In this document: positions 37,439-51,068 of the stretch, piece by piece
Layout of the letters: the number at the start of each line of letters is the position of its first letter
How positions within the stretch are numbered: the stretch's first letter is position 1
Assembly (NCBI GenBank): GCA_002104945.1
Contig: MCFH01000065.1
Location: 124,001 to 188,000, forward strand
DNA from: Piromyces finnis
Lineage: Eukaryota > Neocallimastigomycota > Neocallimastigomycetes > Neocallimastigales > Neocallimastigaceae
Length of the DNA stretch: 64,000 bases
Reading direction: 5' to 3'
Notes under the pieces: model-generated
Told to the model about the DNA's origin: nothing
The model's database searches: none
Seen by the model: only the letters and a program-made list of their open reading frames with translations
Program-made: the position numbers and the translations under genes

Positions 37439-39952
37439 TGTTTATTGTATGTAAATATAAAAAAAATAATTTAAATTTTATATTTTACTTTTGTTATTAC
37501 TGTTATTAATGTTATTTTTTATTGATAATAATATATAATGTAAATAAATATTCATTTTTTAGTTTATACCATGTATTACCTGTATTACCTATCAAGCTCT
37601 CTCGGTAAATATTTTAAATATTGTCATTTTCATTTTTATTACATGGTCAATATATCAAGCATTGTCTTTTTTTATTCTTTGTTACAAAATAAATAGCTGA
37701 AAAGGAAATGTTTTTGTTTAATATAGAATGTCACTTGATATCGTTTGATTTACTATAGAGTAATTATAAAAAAATAAAAAGCAATATTATATTATAAACA
37801 TACTCTAATATATTTATGTTTATTAGGCTTTATTAGACTTCCGACTTTTGACTTGTTATTGTGGACTAATTCCATGCAGTGTGTTTTGGACTTTAGAGCA
37901 ATAAATCAATGTGAAACCAATCATTTAGCATAATAATATGAATCAAATAAGACTATAAAACAATTATTTCTTATTTAGATTTAGTTGGACTATATTGTAT
38001 TAGTATATTAAAATACTCAATTTTATTCATTTTTATGTATCCTTTACCATCAGTGCATCATCTATGATACAAAGAGATTAATCTAAAATAAAGATAAAAT
38101 TATGCCAAAACTATTTCGAATCTCTAAATTAAATAAATTAATTTTAATTTAAATAAATTAATTTTAATTAAAATAATAAATTAAATCAAACATGATAATA
38201 AATATACAATTTTTATTTTCTTAAAAAAATAAATATTATGAGAAAAGGAAAATTGATTATATAAAAAAAGATTTGAATAATTAAAAATTGGCTTTAATTA
38301 TATAAAAATTCAAAAAAGAAAAATTATCTTTAATTTTTAATATTTTACCAACATTTAACATTTGGTAATAAAATTCAATGATGATAACCTATCTTTTTTA
38401 TTATAATATAAATAGAAAGAAAAAAAACACCAAATAAATTATTAAATAATAAACCTATTTGAATTTTTATTTATTTTTTTGTTTTTGCTTTTGTTTTTTT
38501 TTTTTTTTTAAATTTTCTTTTATTTATTGTACGTATTTTAATAGAATGTAAATAGAATGTAATATAATAAATTCTGAATAGCTATCTTAATTTAATTATT
38601 GTTTTTTCCTAAAAAGTAAAAGATAATCTGACTATATTTGGAAATTAATTTATTTAGAATAAATGAGTAAAACGCTATTAACAATATGATTGGTATAAAA
38701 TAATTAATAACTTTATTTATAATAAAATTTTATTATTTTGTATATTAAATTAATATTATTTTTTATTTAGAAAACTTTAAATATTATAAATAAATTAATT
38801 TAATTTTATTTTAATATATGAGCAACCCTAAAAAAAAAGGTTTTCTTTTGGTATAATCGATTTCCATCAAAAAAATAAAAATTAAAAAAAGGTTTGAATT
38901 TTTTATTAATAAATAGGTTTTTTTTTATAAAATAATAATAAAAACTAGTTTTTTGTCATTTAAATAAATAGATATATAAATAATAAGAGAATGAATATAA
39001 GAATTCAGATAAATATTATTTAAAATATTTTTTAAAACCAGTTCATTATTTTACGAAATAAACAAAAAACATTTAAATAAAATTATTTTGTTATTTTATT
39101 TATGCTTATAATTTGTAATATTTGTAATAAAAAATTTTATTAAATGTTAAATATATTATATTTATATATTGTTATTTAATTTCTAATTTATTTTAATATA
39201 ATATTAATATTATTTATTATATTTGTAATATAAACATATTATATATTATTGTATAAATTAATATAAATTTTAATATAATGTATAAATGGATCATTCAACT
39301 ATAACTTTTTATATTTTATTTAATTGAACTAAAAATTAGTTTTAAAAACATTTTAATCATCAATTAAATAAACAAAGAAAGTTATATACTTTTTTTAAAG
39401 CTCTATTTCTAAATAATAATGATTTAAGATTTTATAGGCATTTTATAGGTATGGTTGTGTTAATGTGTAGTTCGATTAAAGAATTTATTTTTTTATTTTT
39501 ATAATTAATAAAAAAAAGTATAAAAATATTTTGAAATTTGTACTATAATGAAAATAGTAGTAGAATTGTTCTTAACTCTTTAATTATAGTCTTATCGATT
39601 ATATTTATTAATTACTTTTTACTTATGCATTAGTAAATATTTTCTATTATATTAGATAATATAAATTAATATATAAATTTACATATATTATTTTATTCTT
39701 TAATTAATTCATTATATATTTTTATTATTAAAATAGATTTTTTGGCATATTTAATATAGTTAAAGAAAAAAGACTATTATGGAAAATATATTTTATCTAT
39801 TTTACTATATTGTCTTTTTTTTTTTTTTTGTATAATAAAATAAATGCTTTTTTTAAAAATAAAAAGTGTATTTAATAATAGTTTTATTTATTTTAAATAA
39901 TAGAAAATCACATAATTTAACAAAGAAATATATAAAAAAAATAATAAATATT
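35839..39952 (+). repeat. Left arm of a large inverted repeat
   Basis: About 4.1 kb that is the near-exact reverse complement of 46701-50766. The outer edge is ATATTAAAAGTTAAAAACAC at 35841, against the complementary end near 50764. The inner edge is AATAATAAATATT ending at 39952, against AATATTTATTATT starting at 46701. I checked matching blocks throughout. Differences are mainly microsatellite lengths, some single bases and codon-multiple indels in the gene it carries. Besides that gene, the arm is AT-rich with TA and TAA runs (37375-37440). Confidence 0.92.
36146..36940 (-). CDS. Palindrome gene, left copy, unknown function
   Basis: Three exons on the minus strand, 36940-36869, 36749-36312 and 36178-36146, encode 180 aa. 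Both introns are phase 0 with donors GTAAAT and GTTTGT and AG acceptors. The N-terminus is MGKDSSSDNPYSRFLMPEVP. Then comes a Ser/Thr/Asn-rich part with NTT repeats (about 35-55), a highly charged region of EKEKEKE and DKDKDE runs (about 60-125), and a better-conserved segment PQIITSIIISYISDEIKVNL. It ends after KKTILL. I do not recognise a domain. There is no signal peptide or membrane segment. Compared with the right copy it has 13 more codons, all in the low-complexity parts. The frame and every splice site are kept, which argues that the gene is under selection. Confidence 0.65.
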
Positions 39953-40512
39953 AATAAACCTTTGTTCTTCTACGACCAAGGTAAAAAATAAAAACAATAA
40001 TTTGTAATACCAGGGATTTCAATATGATATAAATTATATTAATTGTAATACAAAAGTAGAATAATGTATCACAATAATTGTACAATTGTATTATTATATT
40101 TATTTTATATTATTTAAAGTTTATTAATATTAATGGCGTTTGAATTTTAAATTGTATTATTCATAATTTCTGTATACATAATTAATAATAATGTATAATT
40201 TGTTGCTTGTTTTCAATAGGTCTAATAAATATTTAATACGAATACATTAAATTAATACAAATACATAAATTGATGGTTTTGTAGAATAATGTAGTAATTC
40301 AATAATGTAAGTCAAAAAATTGATGAATTAATATATATGATTGTTAATCGTTTATATTACTTCATTGCCATATACTATATCCTAAATATGAAAATTTTTA
40401 TTAAATCATATGGTAATTTATGGAGTTATATAAAAATATCAACGTGTTGTTGCTGCTGTTAGTATTGTTTTTAACTTTATAAAAACTAAAAATTTTCTAT
40501 TGATTTATAGCA

Positions 40513-40595
40513 ATATTTTCAATATTTTCACTAGAAAAAAATGGTTTAACAATACCAGATTCTAAAATTTTACCTTTTTCATATGTTTTTCTAAA

Positions 40596-40627
<32 letters not shown>

Positions 40628-41530
40628 ATCATAGATTCTAACCCATTTTTCGGTTTGGGCTTCAATATTATCTTTTTGAAATTCTTCAAAACTGATATCA
40701 TCCATGTTTTAATAATTTAATCCACTAATTTTCTTTATTAACTTACCATTTATATCATAATACATATACTTCTTTCCTCGAATATACATCTTCTTAATTT
40801 GTTTAAAATCCCAACCATCTTTTAATTCATCTGATTGATTTTTATCCATTAACTTTTTATTTCCTTTAATAAAATTTGAGCATGGCTATCAACTTTTAAT
40901 AATTCATTCATTCTTGACCACAATTTAAATCTGGATTTCGCTGTTATAAAACTAATTAATTGATAACATGTTTTCGAATTTATATAATCATCATATAATA
41001 ACCATTTCCAATCATCAAAAGCATCATAATATGTGTATTTATAAAGTTTTCTTTTATTAACCAGTTCTTCCAAATTTTTACATAAAGTTCTCTGTGTCAT
41101 AACAAATCTTTGACCAAAACCTCCTATTGTTCTATTCATTAAAAATTTTGGTCCTATTTTTTCAGTTGGAGTTTTAGCTTGTTTTTTTTTTATACCAATG
41201 CCGCTCGAAAAGATTGACAATAAATCAAGAGTCAAATATATAAGTATTTTTAATAATATCAATATTATCTTTTAAAACTTCATATTCAAGATTCCACATA
41301 AATAGTAACGTTGGTAAATCATAATTTTCTGAAATTAATATATATTCTTTTTTATATAGTGAAAGAATTGAATAAAAGGTTTAATATTTAGTAATAACAT
41401 CCATTGCTCACATTACATTTTCTTTTGGTATTTCATGTTGTATTCTTAATAATTTACCAGAGGTTATATCTTGAACTACGGATGGATACATAGAAACTTT
41501 ATCGGTAACTGTAATAAATTTTCATTATCA
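40513..41530 (-). pseudogene. Decayed gene of unknown family in the palindrome spacer
   Basis: On the minus strand, coding-like sequence starts near 41530 with VTDKVSMYPSVVQDITSGKL, then has stops after PKENV and KY. It continues as ILISENYDLPTLLFMWNLEY, then shifts frame into KTPTEKIGPKFLMNRTIGGFGQRFVMTQ (split). Next is KLWSRMNELLKVDSHAQILL, and after another shift MDKNQSDELKDGWDFKQIKK. It ends with a Lys/Ile-rich coil starting MDDISFEEFQKDN near 40704. The codon pattern is protein-like across about 1 kb with several breaks. The SMYPSVV string recalls motif B-like sites of some polymerases, but that is too weak to name a family. Confidence 0.5.
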
Positions 41531-43708
41531 GATTCTGTTAATAAAAGTAATTAATTAAATGTAAAGAATGATATTATTTATAAAAAAAATATATATATAT
41601 ACATTTAGAATACTCTAATCCTTTTAATAATAAAAAATAATATTTTTTAATTTTTTAAAAAAAAAAAAAAAAAAAAAAAGCTTTTTTTAATTTTAAACGT
41701 CATTATCATAATATTATAATTCATTTTTAAAAGCATAGATGAATAATTTACACAATAAATCTATAAAACTTATTTTGTCTATATGATATAAAAAAATTAA
41801 AATTATTTTATAATATTCTTTTTATTGTATATGAAGACATTTTATGATAAAATTAGTATGAGTAAAACAAAAAATATAAAAATAATATTTAATATTTAAT
41901 GATATATTCATGATATATTCTAATATTTTATTCAAGTAAAGAATAATAATTGTTAAATGTACTGATCATGCAAGTGTATAACCTGAACTAGGCTTGATGT
42001 TAACGATGCTTTAATAAAAAATCATAAAGTAGTTTTAAATACATTACATTTACAATAATAATATATTGTACGTATAAAAAAGGCCCTAGCCATTCATTTA
42101 TCACCATAACATTCATCTTTTTAAAAATTTAAAAATACTTAATTATAGACATCCTATTAAAAAATTTCAGTTAATAATATATATGAGTTATATATTTGAA
42201 TTAATTCTTCTATATATTTTATTTATTAAAATATCTCAGCAGGAAATTTTAATACGATTTTTTTTATATTTGAATTTAGACGTTTCATCGTTTCATCGTT
42301 TCATTGTTTTATCGCGAATTCTAATCTCTAGTTCCTAATTTATAGAGTGGATTTTTTTATTTTTTTTTTATTTAAAAGTTGAATTAAGATTTTTTATTTT
42401 TTTAGAAAAGTACAACACCCAATTGTTATTAATAATTGAAAAAGGAACAATATAATCATTGTTCATTTTATTATTTCTTTTATTATCATTAACAAGAATG
42501 TCAAGTCATAAAATATTAGTTGCTGCAGTTAAAAACGCTTTAACATCCTTTTTTTAAAGATATTTTTGCACTTTGAAAAATTTTAAATTGTAAATTATAA
42601 ATCTATTATTATTTCTTTTACAAATATATTAAAGTACTAAAATATTAGAATAAGGATTAGGGGAAAATATCGTTAATTACTTTTCTATAAAATAACAAAT
42701 ATTATATAAAAATGGACTAACTTTTTTTTTTTTCATTATTGTTGATTAAAAATAAAAATATTAATTAAAAAGTTTGATAATTCTAACCTTTTATATATAA
42801 ATAATAAAGTAATTTACATAATACTAACCCTTTGGTTATAAATAAAATAATGTATTATTATCTATTATATAAATCATTCTTTATATTATAATTAAAAAAT
42901 AGTTTTCTATTTTGTTATTTTGTTACAAAGTAATAATATTACTAATAAAAGAAATTTTTTAAAGCCAAGTAAATAAAAGTATTCAAAGAACAATAATAAA
43001 ATATTAAATAAAATTTTCTTTAATTAAACATAATAATCATAATGTTAATAACTTTTTTTATTTAATATTATTATTGAAAATGAGAGTAAATGATAGATTT
43101 ATTGATTTTATTAATAGAAATAAAATAATTTAGATTAATTAAACTTTATATATATATATTGTAAGATCTTTCTCAATGTGAATAATTTTAACTCTTATGC
43201 ATAGATGAAAAAAGAAAATATATTATATATTAAATGTATATGTATATATATGAATCGTAATATTAAAACTGTTTTTTACGTTTTATTTTTATTCTCTTAT
43301 AACTCATATAAATAATAAAAAAAACAGATCTATCATCAATAAGGCATAATAATTTCTAATTTACAACTACTATAATATTTTTATTATTTCTTGTATTTGA
43401 AAATATTAAGTATTAATGCATTGAAATATAGAATTAATAATTTATTATAGTTTCATCTTCCCACATAAATAATGATATTAATTATATGAATAATCCCGTG
43501 CTGAACATAATTAAATAATAGATCATTTTATATATTAACATAAATATATGTAAATTTATAATAAATTCCTTTTTAGCTAATTTTATAGAAATTAAAGTTT
43601 TTATTGGAAAAAAAATTTTTATTTAAAAAGTTAAATAATGGAATAATCAAAATATCAATTCATTAAATAAAAGAAAGTAATAATTTTACTCTACCACAAT
43701 TAATAATA

Positions 43709-44182
43709 TTGGAAAAGGACCTTCGAAAATATGAAGAAGAAATAATAGATATAAGAATAGAAGAATTAAAAGAAATTTCTGAAAAAGAAATTGCTTTTCA
43801 AAGTTTAAAAAGCTTAATTATTAATAATAAAGATTATAATGTTACAAATATTGGTGATAACCTTTTTGTCTTTATTAAAAAAGGCAGAAAATTTAGAAAC
43901 AATAGAACTAAAGCATTTAAGATTAAACAATATTTCAAAAAAAGTCCTTAGTTTGAAGAAAATAAAAAAATTATATTTTGAATTTAACCAAATCGACAAA
44001 TTATCAAAAGGAATAGCGGTATAAATGAATTAACAGATTCAATAAAATAAGCGAATTACCAAAGGAAAGTAACTTGACCAATTTAACCAATTTAAATCTC
44101 AATAGAAATTACTTGACGACTTTGCCAAGAGAAATAGATCACTTAACCGAATTAACCAATTTAATCAATTAACACTACTACT

Positions 44183-44213
<31 letters not shown>

Positions 44214-46185
44214 AAATTTAACTAAATTAACTAGTATAAATCTTAGAGAAGTAAATTTTCTTCTTTTTCAAAAGAAATTATTTATTTATAAAATTAACCT
44301 ATTTAAGTCTTAAATACAATAATTTGAAAGAAATTGATATTGAACCAAATTAACTTGTTTAAATATTGAAGGTAACTATTTCACTTTTTACCAAAGGAAA
44401 TAGGAAATTTAAACAATTTAAACAATTTGACCTATATGTCAGAAATAATCAATAAGTGAACTTTCAAAAGAAATAGGAAAATTAACAAAGTTAGTAAAAT
44501 TAAATCTCAAAGATAATAATTAACTGAATTAATTAAATAAATTGGAAGTTTAATCCATTTAACCAATTTAAATTTTGAATCTATTCAATTTGATGAACTT
44601 CCATAGAAAATAGGAGATTTAACTTGTTTAAATATCGAAGGTAATTATTTCACTGCTTTACCAAAGGAAATAGGAAATTTAAACAATTTGTCTTATTTAA
44701 ATGTTAGAGATAATCAATTAAGTGAACTTCCAAAAGAAATAGGAAAATTAACCAAGTTGGTAAAATTAAATCTAAAGGATAATCAATTAAGTGAATTACC
44801 TAAAGAAATTAGAAGTTTAATCCATTTAACAAATTTAAATTTTGAATCTAATCAGTTAGATGAGCTTCCAAAGGAAATAGGAAATTTAATTCATTTAAAC
44901 AATTTAAATTTAAGTTTTAATAATTTAACGACTTTATCAGAAAAAATAAAATAGTTAATTCATTTAAGCATTTTAATTATTAAATATAATAAGCCAGTCG
45001 AATTACCAATTGAAATAGTAAATTTAACTAGTTTAACGAGTTTGAATCTTGATGAAAACCAATTTTTTGATTTACCGAAAGAAATAGGAAAATTAACTAA
45101 ATTAATTTATCCTGTTTAAATATTGAAGAAAATAATTTAACTTCTTTACCAAAAGAAATAGGTGAATTAAACAATTTAACTACTTTAGATCTTAAACTAA
45201 ATCATTTAACAACCTTACCGAAAGATATAGTTAATTTAACCAATTTAACAACATTAAATCTTGAAGGAAATAAGTTCACCGCTTTATCAGAAGAAATAGG
45301 AAAATTAACCAATTTAACCAACTTAATTATTAAACATAATACATTAACTCATTTACCAAGAGAAATTGGAAATCTAATTTATTTAACCCATTTAAATTTT
45401 AGCTGTATCATTTAGTTTCTTTTCCAAAGGAAATAGTAAAGTTAATCAAAATAATCCATTTGAATATTTCTACAAATGATATAAAGGAATTTCCAAATGA
45501 AATAGGAAATTTAACCAATTTAACCAACATCTCCTTTACAAATAATAAAATTAAAAGATTACCTAAGGAAATAGGTAATTTAATAAAATTAACTGATATG
45601 TTCATGGGCAATAATCAAATTGAGGAATTACCAAAGGAAATAGGAAATCTAACCAAATTAAACAATTTAAATATAAACAATAATAAACTAGTGGAGTTAC
45701 CAAAAGAAATAATAAATTTAACCAATTTGATAAATTTGAGTATTTGTGGAAATCAAATAACAAAGCTACCAAAAGAAATAGGAAATCTTTCAAAATTAAC
45801 CGAATTATATCTTTCCAATAATCAAATCATTGAATTACCAAAAGAAATAAAAAACTTGACAAATTTAAGTATTTTAAATGTAGATAAACCATTATCCATA
45901 TAACAATACGTCGATGATTTCTATAGTGGTAAAATATATTTGAAGAAACGCAAATTAACAAAGCTTCCTTACGATACTATCAATATGAATAATATAACAG
46001 AAATAGATGTCAGTGATAATCAATTAACCAAATTTCCATCCCTTATCACTTTAAAAGATTACCTTAAAGGATCATATTATTTAGTATCTATCATTAATTT
46101 ATTTATATTATTTAGAATGAAATATCTATTACAAGATCAAGATTTAATTAAATTATTTAAAATATGACAAATTCATTTTATTAAA
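43709..46185 (+). pseudogene. Dead paralogue of the LRR gene at 31824-34337
   Basis: The reading begins with TTG where the live gene has ATG (TTG-GAA-AAG-GAC, encoding EKD, at 43709). It follows the live protein from end to end: an N-terminal part DIRIEELKEISEKE against VTIDELKEIPVEEL, many LPKEIG repeats, LTKLPYDTINMNNITEIDVS, and a C-terminal cap ending KLFKI then QIHFIK. There are many frameshifts and stops. One is an ATG-to-TAA change in the SIMQY motif (SI-stop-QY, at 45901-45903). A poly-A insertion sits at 44180-44209. Stretches at 44688-44954 and 45460-45903 remain open for 88 and 147 codons. Confidence 0.8.
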
Positions 46186-46700
46186 AGTTAAAAATGAAGA
46201 AAGTTTTATTTATATAGAAGAAAACTTAAATATTATATATATATATATAAATATATATTTTTAAATATTGTAAATATTTATGTCAATATTAACAAATACT
46301 ATCAATTAAAATAACTTTTTACTTTACAAGAATGGCAGGCTAGGGATATAGGGTTTTTATTTTACATATGAGCATTAATTCAATTAAAAAAATATTAAAC
46401 GTTTTTTAATCATTTCAATTTTTATATATGAATTTTTTTAAAGTCTTCATTTATGTAAGTATAAATATTTAAAATATTAATTATTTCTACAATGTATAAG
46501 AATATAATACAAATGTATGACTAATATAATAACATGTAATGTAAAAAAACAAAAACAATGTAGATGTATAATCCATATAGTTCTAGCCTTTTAATTTAAA
46601 ACTATTTATTAAGTAAGCCTTATTTGATATAGATTAGTTTTAGTTAAATTTCAATAGTTATAAAATACATGATAAACATTTTAGTATTTAGACAGATAGA

Positions 46701-49215
46701 AATATTTATTATTTTTTTTATATATTTCTTTGTTAAATTATGTGATTTTCTATTATTTAAAATAAATAAAACTATTATTAAATACACTTTTTATTTTTAA
46801 AAAAAGCATTTATTTTATTATACAAAAAAAAAAAAAAAGACAATATAGTAAAATAGATAAAATATATTTTCCATAATAGTCTTTTTTCTTTAACTATATT
46901 AAATATGCCAAAAAATCTATTTTAATAATAAAAATATATAATGAATTAATTAAAGAATAAAATAATATATGTAAATTTATATATTAATTTATATTATCTA
47001 ATATAATAGAAAATATTTACTAATGCATAAGTAAAAAGTAATTAATAAATATAATCGATAAGACTATAATTAAAGAGTTAAGAACAATTCTACTACTATT
47101 TTCATTATAGTACAAATTTCAAAATATTTTTATACTTTTTTTTATTAATTATAAAAATAAAAAAATAAATTCTTTAATCGAACTACACATTAACACAACC
47201 ATACCTATAAAATGCCTATAAAATCTTAAATCATTATTATTTAGAAATAGAGCTTTAAAAAAAGTATATAACTTTCTTTGTTTATTTAATTGATGATTAA
47301 AATGTTTTTAAAACTAATTTTTAGTTCAATTAAATAAAATATAAAAAGTTATAGTTGAATGATCCATTTATACATTATATTAAAATTTATATTAATTTAT
47401 ACAATAATATATAATATGTTTATATTACAAATATAATAAATAATATTAATATTATATTAAAATAAATTAGAAATTAAATAACAATATATAAATATAATAT
47501 ATTTAACATTTAATAAAATTTTTTATTACAAATTATAAGCATAAATAAAATAACAAAATAATTTTATTTAAATGTTTTTTGTTTATTTCGTAAAATAATG
47601 AACTGGTTTTAAAAAATATTTTAAATAATATTTATCTGAATTCTTATATTCATTCTCTTATTATTTATATATCTATTTATTTAAATGACAAAAAACTAGT
47701 TTTTATTATTATTTTATAAAAAAAAACCTATTTATTAATAAAAAATTCAAACCTTTTTTTAATTTTTATTTTTTTGATGTAAATCGATTATACCAAAAGA
47801 AAACCTTTTTTTTAGGGTTTCTCATATATTAAAATAAAATTAAATTAATTTATTTATAATATTTAAAGTTTTCTAAATAAAAAATAATATTAATTTAATA
47901 TACAAAATAATAAAATTTTATTATAAATAAAGTTATTAATTATTTTGTACCAATCATATTGTTAATAGCGTTTTACTCATTTATTCTAAATAAATTAATT
48001 TCCAAATATGGTCAGATTATCTTTTACTTTTTAGGAAAAAACAATAATTAAATTAAGATAGCTATTCAGAATTTATTATATTACATTCTATTTACATTCT
48101 ATTAAAATACGTACAATAAATAAAAGAAAATTTAAAAAAAAAAAAAAAACAAAAGCAAAAACAAAAAAATAAATAAAAATTCAAATAGGTTTATTATTTA
48201 ATAATTTATTTGGTGTTTTTTTTCTTTCTATTTATATTATAATAAAAAAGATAGGTTATCATCATTGAATTTTATTACCAAATGTTAAATGTTGGTAAAA
48301 TATTAAAAATTAAAGATAATTTTTCTTTTTTGAATTTTTATATAATTAAAGCCAATTTTTAATTATTCAAATCTTTTTTTATATAATCAATTTTCCTTTT
48401 CTCATAATATTTATTTTTTTAAGAAAATAAAAATTGTATATTTATTATCATGTTTGATTTAATTTATTATTTTAATTAAAATTAATTTATTTAAATTAAA
48501 ATTAATTTATTTAATTTAGAGATTCGAAATAGTTTTGGCATAATTTTATCTTTATTTTAGATTAATCTCTTTGTATCATAGATGATGCACTGATGGTAAA
48601 GGATACATAAAAATGAATAAAATTGAGTATTTTAATATACTAATATAATATAGTCCAACTAAATCTAAATAAGAAATAATTGTTTTATAGTCTTATTTGA
48701 TTCATATTATTATGCTAAATGATTGGTTTCACATTGATTTATTGCTCTAAAGTCCAAAACACACTGCATGGAATTAGTCCACAATAACAAGTCAAAAGTC
48801 GGAAGTCTAATAAAGCCTAATAAACATAAATATATTAGAGTATGTTTATAATATAATATTGCTTTTTATTTTTTTATAATTACTCTATAGTAAATCAAAC
48901 GATATCAAGTGACATTCTATATTAAACAAAAACATTTCCTTTTCAGCTATTTATTTTGTAACAAAGAATAAAAAAAGACAATGCTTGATATATTGACCAT
49001 GTAATAAAAATGAAAATGACAATATTTAAAATATTTACCGAGAGAGCTTGATAGGTAATACAGGTAATACATGGTATAAACTAAAAAATGAATATTTATT
49101 TACATTATATATTATTATCAATAAAAAATAACATTAATAACAGTAATAACAAAAGTAAAATATAAAATTTAAATTATTTTTTTTATATTTACATACAATA
49201 AACATCATCATCATC

Positions 49216-49256
<41 letters not shown>

Positions 49257-50766
49257 TATAATATATATATAATTTATTTAAATACTAAATAATAAAACAA
49301 TAGTAAATACTAATAATAAAGTAAGGTAGTAAATATAAAAAGAAATAAATAAATATATCTATTTAATAATTTTTAAAATTCATAAGAAATAAAATTTATA
49401 TTCATATTCATATACTAAAAAGAGGTATAAATTAAAAAATTAATTTATTTTTAATAATTTTATTTTTTTGTGTAGAATAAGAAAACAAAAATACAAAAAA
49501 TATATATATAGAGAGAAATATAACTTTTTTTTTTTTCATTAGTTGTTGAATTTAAAAATAATAAATAAATAGTATCAAATAGTTTTTTTTAAATATTAAT
49601 TGTAAGTAAAATAATATTATTATTACTTGATAAAAATATATTTTTTTCATTAATGGTATTCCTATCAACTTTTATTAAAAGGAATTATAGAGTGTAAATA
49701 AAAATGGGTAAAGACTCTTCAAGTGATAATCCATATAGTAGATTCTTAATGCCTGAAGTTCCTAGCTTTTTCAAAGTAAGTAGTAATAATTAGTACTTTT
49801 TAAAATAATTCAAAGAATATTTAAAATTATTTATTTATTCATTATTATTATCATTTTTTATCATTTTTTATTTTTATCGGATAACACTTACAAGATATTA
49901 AATGATGCAGCTTCTTTTGCTTCTGCAGTTGCCTCTACCTTTTCTACTACCAATATTACTAATACTACTAATACTACTAATGGTAATATTATCGATTTAG
50001 AAGCTTATGAAAAGGAAAAAGAAAAAGAAAAAGAAAATTTAGAAGACTATGAAGAAGAAAATATTAAAAGAAAACAAAAGAATTCAAACAAACATGAATA
50101 TAGATATGAATATGGAGGTAAAGATAAAGACAAAGGTAAAGATAAAGATGAAGATGAAGAGCCACAAATAATAACATCCATTATAATTTCATACATATCT
50201 GATGAAATTAAGGTTAATTTGATGCCATCTGAAAATGGAAATAAAAGAAAGCAACCAGATGACAGTCAAGAAAATAAAAATAAATCTTTTCAGGTATGTA
50301 TATAAACTATTATATTAATTTATTATTATTGACTAAATACTTTTATTGACTTCTTATATATATATATATAATATCATTATTATTTTTAAAATCATTATAA
50401 AATTATTATATTATGGTATTTAATAGAGAGAGGTAATTAAAAAAACAATACTCTTATAAAATTTTTATATACTGTGAATTAAATAAAATACTAATTTTAT
50501 TTTATTTTTATTTTTAAATTTATTACAAATGCATATTAAAAAAAGATTAAGAAATTAAGTCTAAGAAACAAAAAACACAAATTATTAAAGTAAAAAAAAA
50601 AAAATAATGTTTCAATATGTATAATATAAAATATTACCTGTAAATAATAACTTTATATATAAACTGATTATATCATTAAAGTTTTTAAATAAAAAAAAAT
50701 AAATCTTATTAAAAAGAATATTTACATTTTATTATCATTATTTTGTGTTTTTAACTTTTAATATTA
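46701..50766 (-). repeat. Right arm of a large inverted repeat
   Basis: Reverse complement of 35839-39952, about 4.07 kb. Long blocks match without change, for example the regions at 46910-47300 and 48540-48800 against the left arm. Its outer end lies about 300 bp from the first LINE copy. The combined structure 35839-50766 is an imperfect palindrome of about 14.9 kb. Confidence 0.92.
49704..50459 (+). CDS. Palindrome gene, right copy, unknown function
   Basis: Exons 49704-49775, 49895-50293 and 50427-50459 give 167 aa (24, 133 and 10 codons plus stop), both introns phase 0. Donors are GTAAGT and GTATGT. It mirrors the left copy. It differs by substitutions (for example PSFFK here, PNFFK there; ILNDAASFASAVAS here, KLNDTTSVAS there) and by fewer charged and NTT repeats. 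The segment from EDEEPQIITS through NKNKSFQ is the same in both. No domain recognised; probably soluble and highly charged, possibly nuclear (inference from the KRKQ and RKQPDD basic-acidic patches). Confidence 0.65.
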
Positions 50767-51068
50767 ATATTCATTATTAAATAAAGAGTTAACATTTTAG
50801 TATAATACTTATTTATAATTATATTACTTTTGTAATAATATTAAATTCAAACTTGTAAAATTTTTATTATTTATGTATTATTCATTTATTATATTAAAAA
50901 TATAGAATTTATAATTTAAAATTATATAAATGATAATCAAAAAGGTGAATTATTAGTAAGAGAAACATGGAAAATTATATTAACCAGTTTTCCATTTACC
51001 AAAATTTATATAATATTATCAAAAAGGTTAAGAGTAAATTCAGATTCAATTTTTGTAAAGCAAATATT
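50767..51068. other. Gap between palindrome and LINE, with an open stretch
   Basis: AT-rich. From 50932 to the LINE junction an open frame without ATG encodes NQKGELLVRETWKIILTSF and about 25 more residues. It follows a TATAG that could be an acceptor. It may be an exon of a gene cut by the LINE insertion, but nothing matches it. Confidence 0.25.

Larger units (their letters stand above)
39953..46700. other. Palindrome spacer
   Basis: About 6.7 kb between the two arms. It holds a decayed gene (about 40513-41530, minus) and an LRR pseudogene (43709-46185, plus). The rest is AT-rich DNA with no gene seen: 39953-40512, 41531-43708 and 46186-46700. A GTTTCATC repeat sits at 42283-42312, and a short open frame MSSHKILVAAVKNALTSFF at about 42499 has no supporting context. 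Confidence 0.6.

Noticed and set aside
39953-46700. Reading the whole palindrome as a mobile element with 4-kb terminal inverted repeats
   Set aside because: I saw no transposase, integrase or clear polymerase gene in the spacer and no target-site duplication outside the arms, so I kept it as a palindrome only.
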